From NCBI GenBank assembly GCA_035079385.1, contig JAVHKY010000030.1, positions 7,727,001 to 7,791,000 of the forward strand: a stretch of 64,000 bases of DNA, written 5' to 3'. This stretch comes from Aspidiotus rigidus (lineage: Eukaryota; Arthropoda; Insecta; Hemiptera; Diaspididae). Each line of letters starts with the position of its first letter. Positions within the stretch are counted from its first letter, which is position 1. The position numbers and the translations under genes are program-made. This document shows, piece after piece, positions 57,604 to 64,000 of this stretch. The notes under the pieces are model-generated. The model ran no database searches. It was not told the origin of the DNA and was given only the letters and a program-made list of their open reading frames with translations.

Positions 57604-59371
57604 GTCGCAACTGGAGAACAGGGCCTTAACCATGAGTTTATACATTATAACACTGTGATCTTATTGGCTATAACAATGCGGTGTTGTGATTGGTTCACTT
57701 TTTAGAAACTTATTCTTACAATAATATGAGAATGTGTTCTTATTGGCTAAAACATGCTGCTTAGTGATTGGTTCAATCTATTGTCCTAAATGCTGCCTTT
57801 CTATTGGCTACCTGGATTTCTGCCGTCTCATTGGTTGGTTTCGTTCTTCTTCTCTCGTCCAATCGCCAGGCCGAATAACTTTTCGCTGTCAAATGTGATT
57901 ACATTGTTCAAGAGGCACGCTTTCTTCCTCTTGGCTTTTGCAATCTCCATTTGTTCCAAGAATTTTCTCCTCTTTGTGCGATTCTCTACATGTATGACTT
58001 CAAATATTCCCTCTCCATCGTAGTGTTCTTCGTTACAGTGTTTCTCAAACAGTGACTTGCCATCTTCTTTCTCCCTCAACTTTTTGTGCTCCATTTTCCT
58101 GATCTCAAACTTTCTCCCAATCTCACCGATGTAGATGACCTCGCGTTGTTCACAACTGAGCTCTCACACTCCGCTCAAGCTTTCCTTGTCCTTTTGTTCC
58201 GTCTGGTCATTGCTGATTCTCTTCACCATGCGTTGGTTATTCTGGATACCCACATTTACGTCGTAGCCATTGAACGCCTCTATCACCTTGTTTGTGTATT
58301 TCTCTATGTATGGTATCGATCCGGAGTACTTTCTCACTATGCCATCATGGGTTCCTTTCTTTGTTTCCATTTTCCCAAAGACTCCATCCACCACGCCTCT
58401 ACGGTAGCCATTGGCTTCTGCGATCTGCTTCACTATCTCGACCTCTTTCCTCTTCTCTTCGTTGTTCTCGAGGACAGAAATTGCCCGATAGCAGTAGTTC
58501 TGGATTGCCGCTAACTTGTGCCTGGGATGGTGGTAGGAGTCATTTGGGATGATGGTGTCTGTATGTGTCGGCTTCTTGTAGTTTTTGTTTCTATCCTATT
58601 GTTCTTCGATGTGAGTGTAGGGTCCAAATAGTCGATGGTCTCATTGCCTTTTTCAACTGTGAATTTGATGCTCTCATTCATCGCGTTCATTTCTGAAAGG
58701 AATAGATCTACCTGTCTATCAGTGCCTGGCCACACAATTAGGATATCATGTACATATCTGCCTTAGTGTTTGATCGAGTTTCTGAACTTGCTGCCCTTCA
58801 ATATCTTGTTTTCTATGTCATTCATGAATATCTCCGCCAGTATTGGTGACAGCGGTGATCTCATCGCAAGTCCCCTTTCCTGACTGTAGAACCTGTTATT
58901 AAAGCGGCAGTAGTTCTGGCTCAAGATCTCTTCCACTATGTTGGCGTACTTCGGCCCATCGGGGTTCCCATGGTACCTGTTGTTTTTGAGCAGAGTGAGA
59001 AGTTCCTCCTTCGGTATGGTACCAAACATGTTTGCCATATCAAAGGATATCAGCTTGTCGTTACTCTTGATTTCCAACTTGTCCAGTTGCTCAATCAGCT
59101 CTCCGTTGTTTCTGATAGTTCATCTGGGTGCAAACTGGTAGTTGTCTTTCAGGAATGTGGCCACGATCTTCGCTATCTTGTAGCATGATGATTGAATGCT
59201 GTTGACCAGGGGTCTCATCGGACAATTCGCTTTGTGGAGTTTTACAAGCCCCTTGAGTTTTGGTGCAACCGGGTTCATCTCAAGCGTCCTTCCATTGCCG
59301 GGTACATTGTTCCGTTTCAACACAGCTTTCAGGTCATCTTAGTATTTCCGTGTTGGGTCCTTTGTTAGCTC

Positions 59372-59881
59372 TCAGTGTCCATTCACTGCGATGTACGACT
59401 CCACTTTTTGGGTGTAGTCCTTCTTCTTCATTACTACTACTGTGTTGCCTTTGTCCGTCTTTGTCAATATTAGGTTGTTCTGTCGGAGTTTCTTTTGTAG
59501 ATGTGTGACCTTCCTCTGCATCACTTGCGTTCTGTCATAGGCTCGGCACTTATTCTCTTTAATGTCCAACAGCACTTTCCCAATTTTGGTCCCGGCTTCT
59601 GGTCTCACGTCGTGTTCTGAGGTTTGGATTACTTGTTCGCAGCTAATGGCCATACTTTCAAGCTTACACTGGTTCAGCCTCACTGGCTGCACGTACTTGA
59701 CGCCTTTGTCCGGCAGTCTTCTTTCTTCTTCTGGGAAGGTGACGCTTGATAGGTTCTCGGTTCTGAGAGCAAAGTTGTGCTCAGCTCTCGCTGTCTCTTC
59801 TTTTCGTTCTTCTTTCTTCCGGGTCAGTTCGGCAGGCTTCTTCTTGATCTGTTTTGTTTGGCCTTCCACTCGTTTTTCCAC
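59372..59881 (-). pseudogene. Open N-terminal frame of the PLE polyprotein
   Basis: A 169-codon open frame. The first ~50 residues are rich in Lys and Glu (KKPAELTRKKEERKEETARA), likely a charged helix. The end carries the NLILTKTDKGNTVVVMKKKD block typical of the start of Penelope-type RTs (compare the ADKGN.TVV pattern). It is cut from the rest by frameshifts after residue 169, so it is part of a dead element despite its open frame. Confidence 0.75.
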
Positions 59882-59985
59882 ATAGTCCTCTCCTTTCTTC
59901 CCCTCTCCTCATTTTTCGAACATAATTTCTTCAAATTCTAGGGGTGAAGTAACTTGGACAGATGGAAATATTGATCATACAGTAA

Positions 59986-61933
59986 ACCATTCAGCCTGTT
60001 GATTTTCTTGTAAAGTTCACTAATTTCGTTCTTCACTCTCAATCTTTCGGTTTGCATCTTGGTGCGTTTCACTGCTGCTCTGTTTTCTGGTTGCCTGATC
60101 GTCTGATAAATTTAAATCGACCAGGGAGATTTTTTCGTCATATTTCTTTATCTTTATGTACCCATATGGGGGTGGGAGAGTTTCGATCAGTTTCGACCCT
60201 TGAGCTCAATATAAAGGAGGGGTTGGTGGAATGATTCTTATCATCGAACTAGATATGTTTGGCGAGATAATTGATCCTTACCCCTCAGAAAACAGATTTT
60301 CTACTGCTCGCCTCAATTGATGTAGTGAGTGAAAGAAACCTCTGGGAACTTTTTTGTATTTGCCCTCCTATTTGTAAGAGGGAAACATTTGTTAGCTTGC
60401 AAGATTCGGTTAGTTTTGTAAAGATTCTCATTTATGAGTAAACTTCTCTACCTAGAAAACTAATTCCCCCCCCCCCCCCCCACCATGTCATGGCATTCTG
60501 CTACAAGTCGAAAAGATTTTTCGAAATAACAAAGTGGATTTCATAATCGCCCCCTCTCTTCGCAAAAAAAAAGAGAAGAAATTTGGGGAAACGTATGTAC
60601 TGTCCAGTATTTTTCTTTGGGCCAAGGTACGAGAAATTTCCTTAGCAGTAAGTGAATAGAGAGCGGTGTCAATTGTTTTGTAAATGATGATACGATCGAT
60701 AGAAATTGAATAATTAGTATTAAAATGATTCTACATGTTCCAAGGGTAGCAATCGAAGGTCAACTCTATGCTCGTTGTCACTTGTCACGGTAATTTTTAA
60801 TTACTTTGTACGCAACTCGCGGCTCGTGCAAGTCTATTGGCATCACTGTTGGTGGAGGTTTGTTCGATATCTGTAGGTGAATAGGCCGCGGTTGATGGTT
60901 CTTTCGGATATGTGACTTGGATGCGAAAGTTGAAAACTCTCGCTCAACGAATACGACGTCGTGTACATCGCTAATAAGCATCGTCATTAAAAATACGCGA
61001 ACAAGCGTGCAGAAGGTACCCGAGTGTATTCTTAAACAATTTAACGAGCTGTATATGGAACGTGGTCAGTCTTGTCACTTTCATTTCAATAAGCACATCA
61101 TTTGCGCTAGATGATTAATGGAAGTAAAGAGTGTCGTAAAAATATATCGCCAATTCTATCTGATCTTCATAATTTTTCTAATTATGAAACGAACTTACTC
61201 AGCTGGTTGGAGAACAGAGTTTCATCGTACCTTCATTATAATCAAGCGGTCATTAGCGAAGCGATTAGTGAAGACTGTAAAAAGAATACCAGATCTGCGC
61301 GAAATATTTCACTTTCTTGTAAATAACGTATGGGAGAAAGAGTGTCCCCATGGCCTTCTCTGAAGTGAACCATAAGTAGCCTTTACAGACTACAGTCTAG
61401 TCGCGTGGTTCTTCGATAGAGTTGTAATCTTGAATCAGTAGGTGGCATTTACATATTAAAGGGTTTCTCTTCCCCTCTTCGTCTTTTCAGACTCGTTTAA
61501 ATACGCTGGCAATGGCCAAATGAGGAACGAGTGCACATTACAATGCTGTTGACTCATGTTTTCTCAGAACGGTGTACGCGAAAAATGTACGCCCAACGTA
61601 ATCGAGAGGGTGCATATTCAGCGAGGTCGCTTCCTCGGTTCTTGTCCCTCTTCGAAATAGATACTTCTTCGTCACTTCGCACGATATAACCGTAGGGTAT
61701 CTATGTCGTTTTATTGTATAACGATTTGCGAGGAGGAGAAAATTTCACTCTCGCTTCGGCCCCGTAGGCTTTAATCATTACATCATCGTATTTTCAGCGT
61801 TATTTATAACCCGGTACCCTCTTCCGTCATTCTATATATTATAGTTTACATTTCTATACTCGAATGCGAACAAGTGATTCATGCGAAACTTATAGTTATA
61901 TGGATTATTCTTTTTTTTTTTTTTGCTGCACAG
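59986..61933. other. Intronic stretch before the PX exon
   Basis: It contains a 16-C run (60466-60481) and a possible diverged scrap of the short inverted-repeat family near 60105-60235. No exon until 61934. Confidence 0.4.
60466..60481. repeat. Poly-C tract
   Basis: Sixteen consecutive C, the longest G/C homopolymer in the window. Confidence 0.95.
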
Positions 61934-62176
61934 CTATCTTTGTACGAAGAAGAAGATCTGAAATCGTTATCTAGTCTCGAGCATAATGAAAACGCGGAAA
62001 ATAAATGGCTGACAGTGAAGGTAGTATCGCAAGGCCAAAGCTGGTTGTTGCGTCGTACGTACGAAAATTTTCGGATGCTGGATCAGCAACTGCATCAGTG
62101 CATATACGACCGTAAATTCAGCCTGTTACCCGAACTACCGCCTTTGGAGAATCTTCCCGATAAACATAACCCACAG
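61934..62176 (+). CDS. RhoGAP gene (ARHGAP32/33-like), core PX-domain exon
   Basis: The 243 bp exon encodes 81 residues, phase 0 at both ends (acceptor GCTGCACAG|CTA, donor CAG|GTGAGT). The reading LSLYEEEDLKSL...WLTVKVVSQGQSWLLRRTY continues the PX fold, and SWLLRRTYENFRMLDQQLHQ matches SWIVKRSYEDFRVLDKHLHL of vertebrate ARHGAP32. The RRxYxxF segment is the usual phosphoinositide-facing motif. CIYDRKFSLLPELPPLE is the strongly conserved stretch that follows in this family. No stop or frameshift interrupts it. PX-bearing RhoGAPs of this group act on Cdc42/Rac/Rho at the cell cortex, endosomes and, in neurons, synapses. Confidence 0.95.
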
Positions 62177-62799
62177 GTGAGTAATTAGTAATAAGATCGC
62201 AATTGGTTACCCACAAGGTTTGAATGTTTAATGAGTAAGTTGACGTGATGTTTGTTCGGTAGAACACGTGAAAAGTTACAAAAATCAAAAATACGATTTG
62301 ACCTCCTAAAAATATCAAATCATAAATCAGAAAATTATGGATTGTTTACGGGATCTTATCGCATGAAGTTCAGTCCGATGTTTTGATAATAGAATAATGA
62401 TCAATAAAATTATCTAGTGTGCACCATTGAAATGATATATATAATTTTCGTAATTCGAAATTCTATGCCCGGAATAATTTGCCGCTCCGTGCCTCAAAAT
62501 ATTCTTCAACACGAATTTACGTTCGTCGAGCGTAGCTTGAGAATACGTGTGTGGTTGATAAAAAGCTCGTTGCCATTAATTTATGGCGCCTTTGACATCG
62601 ATTTTATGAACCCTTTTAACGAGTGTGAAAACTAAAACTCTCTCGCTTTTATCGATCATGTACATCTGAGTTTGCAGGCGCCTCGTTTTTCGTATATAAA
62701 AAATGAATACACATTCCAGATAATTACAATAGGTTTTAAAACCGACTATCTATAAACCAATATTGTTGATTGTTCTATTTTTTTTTTTTTTTGTTTCAG
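62177..62799 (+). other. Short intron of the RhoGAP gene
   Basis: Donor GTGAGT, acceptor with a long T tract and TTGTTTCAG. No element is recognised inside. Confidence 0.85.
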
Positions 62800-63024
62800 A
62801 CTTATATAAAATGCCAGCTGGGTAAATACTGCGAACGTTTCTCTAATATCGCTGGCAACCTTATTAACTGTGGCCCAGTCCTGAGTTGGTTCCAGTTAGA
62901 CAATAGAGGTCGTCGGATATTGGTCACCGATGGAGACAATTGTCCCATTAACACACCAGCCGTCGCAGCTGCGTATGCCGTTCAGAAGTATACCGCCGTG
63001 GCTGCCGATGAAATCTCATTTGAT
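62800..63024 (+). CDS. RhoGAP gene (ARHGAP32/33-like), end of PX and start of SH3
   Basis: The 225 bp exon encodes 75 residues in phase 0 (acceptor TTGTTTCAG|ACT). KYCERFSNIAGNLINCGPVL matches the LSRLSAIAGNKINCGPALTW block at the end of the PX domain in ARHGAP32. INTPAVAAAYAVQKYTAVAA followed by DEISFD matches SSINTPAVGAAHVIKRYTARAPDEL, the entry to the SH3 domain. The donor is GTAATT, weaker than the others, but it sits where the family continues with VGD. The remaining SH3 and the RhoGAP domain lie past this point and are not found before base 64000. Confidence 0.9.
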
Positions 63025-63825
63025 GTAATTATCATTCTTATTTTTTCCGCTTTTAAAGATAGTTCAAGGAATTTTCCTTTTTCTTCTTTGTGGTCTAGTT
63101 CTACGTTTTGCACGCCTTGATGATAACAAAACCTGGATTAAGATTAATATTATACATTTTCAAAAAATGCGGTCGATGGAGGTGATTAAGTCCTGAATTG
63201 TAGTTAGTGGGTCATGGAAGTCATCAAAAAGTGATAAATTTAGTTTATCCAGTCAATATTTTCCGAAAGATTATAAATTCTCTTCAATTCCTCGAAGAAA
63301 AAAAAATTAAAAATTAAACACCACTTACAAATTAGTTTTAGTTTTCACCGTTTGTGATTTTTTTTGACGTTACAACATAAGGAATATCATCACTTCAATA
63401 ACGTATTGTAGAGTCGTAGAGGTCCATAAAAAGCTCTTGAATTTGGAAAATTTGAATTCGCTAGATACCCCGTTGCTAGTAGAGTTAGGGTTTCCGTACA
63501 GTAAAAATTGATCGAACGTGCAGTAAAAACACTGAAAAATGCAATAAAAAGGTGCCAGAACGTGCAATCAGAATCTGAAAACATGCAGTATGAACTATGC
63601 TGTCATTAAAAAAGATAGATAAATTACCTAAATCGACCAAAAAACCACCAGTTCGGATCACCAAACGTGGCACAAAACGACCAAAACACGACCAAAATGG
63701 ACAATAAGTGGTCAAAATCATACAAAAAATGACTGAAATTGACAGAAAATTATCAAAATATAGAGCCTGTAAATGAGCTAAATTTTATAGAAAAATGACC
63801 ACACATATAAAAAAAACAACGGCTT
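63025..63825. other. Intronic stretch with an A-rich degenerate repeat
   Basis: From about 63625 to 63760 words such as GACCAAAA, CGACCAAAA and TGGTCAAAATCA recur irregularly. Just before it, GTGCAGTAAAAA, GTGCAATCAG and ATGCAGTATG recur at short intervals. It looks like decayed low-complexity sequence. Confidence 0.45.
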
Positions 63826-64000
63826 CTTTAACGAAGTTGAACGAGGAACGCAAGGAACCTGTTTTATGAGTCGAATTGAATTTGGTATTGAGAATTCAAG
63901 GAAGCCTAGACCGAGTATAAAACTAGTATAAAGAAGGCCTAGACCTTGAGCCTAGTATAATATAGTTCGAGGGTACCTAAATTTTTCTTGACTCTCGAGC
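63826..64000 (+). repeat. Start of another AACCTGTTTTAT-family element
   Basis: The long end TTTAACGAAGTTGAACGAGG and then GGAACCTGTTTTATGAGTCG are clear. The following GCCTAGACC/TAGTATAA words do not match the TGACGTCA body, so this is either a different subfamily or a diverged copy. The window ends inside it. Confidence 0.5.

Larger units (their letters stand above)
57538..59985 (-). mobile_element. Penelope-like element, most complete copy
   Basis: The terminal repeat at the 3' side starts at 57538. On the - strand the coding order is: N-terminal region (59881-59372) ending LILTKTDKGNTVVVMKKKDY; PKLKGLVKLHKANCPMRPLV (59323-59120); RT palm (59077-58763) with LISFDMANMFGTIP and FYSQERGLAMRSPLSPILAE; the catalytic box, changed to YVHD (58756-58745); thumb and linker (58735-58164); and a GIY-YIG nuclease, where the GVY tyrosine is a stop and YIGEIGRKFEIRK follows, then KSLFEKHCNEEHYDGEGIFE (to 57828). 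It encodes RT plus GIY-YIG endonuclease, the standard Penelope plan. Frameshifts, two stops and the YVHD box make it inactive. No matching 5' terminal repeat is seen near 59985. Confidence 0.85.
51156..61933 (+). other. Second large intron of the RhoGAP gene (~10.8 kb)
   Basis: Donor GTAAGA at 51156; acceptor TTTTTTGCTGCACAG ending at 61933. The coding sequence is continuous across it when compared with the vertebrate family, so no coding exon is expected inside. It contains an R1-like copy and the longest PLE. Confidence 0.85.

Overview
The window is an AT-rich, intron-rich piece of an arthropod nuclear genome, most likely an insect. The evidence is GT-AG introns with polypyrimidine tracts, a PX-SH3 RhoGAP gene of animal type, and a dense load of R1-like LINEs, Penelope-like elements (PLEs), a hAT DNA transposon and short inverted-repeat elements. 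The species cannot be named from the sequence. Nothing here looks bacterial, and there is no CRISPR array, operon or recognisable virus.

The main host gene is on the + strand and runs off the right end. It is an orthologue of the ARHGAP32/ARHGAP33 (RICS, TCGAP; Drosophila CdGAPr-like) family. Four coding exons are visible, all phase 0: 12982-13068, 50997-51155, 61934-62176 and 62800-63024. They encode an N-terminal tail, a PX domain and the first strand of an SH3 domain. The RhoGAP domain must lie beyond base 64000. The gene has a ~38 kb intron and a ~10.8 kb intron, and these hold most of the window. A non-coding first exon near 4.1-4.6 kb is possible but weakly supported.

At the left end on the - strand (about 3490 down to 1860) is a broken copy of the spliceosomal factor CWC22 (nucampholin). 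It keeps its intron-exon structure but carries stops and frameshifts, so it is an unprocessed (duplicated) pseudogene.

Mobile DNA, left to right: a hAT-like element with an intact 488-codon BED-finger transposase (7245-9808), inserted in a repeat that carries TGACGTCA palindromes; an inverted-repeat element around a LINE fragment (11951-12622); PLE fragments flanking a ~150 bp tandem repeat (15.8-18.3 kb), one of them split by a 375 bp inverted-repeat element; a long imperfect palindrome (20.5-22.3 kb); RNase H-type LINE tails (24.5-26.2 kb); a PLE bounded by inverted terminal repeats (28.5-29.9 kb); R1-like fragments (32.5-33.3, 47.6-49.1, 53.0-54.6 kb); a second PLE lineage (39.4-40.6 kb); and the most complete PLE (56.9-60.0 kb). 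The PLE terminal repeats contain a degenerate hammerhead-ribozyme-like core. A short element with AACCTGTTTTAT-type ends and ATF/CREB-like TGACGTCA palindromes recurs through the window.

Every reverse transcriptase here is broken, so the only intact long reading frame is the hAT transposase. The likely history is a host RhoGAP gene whose introns have grown by repeated nested insertion.
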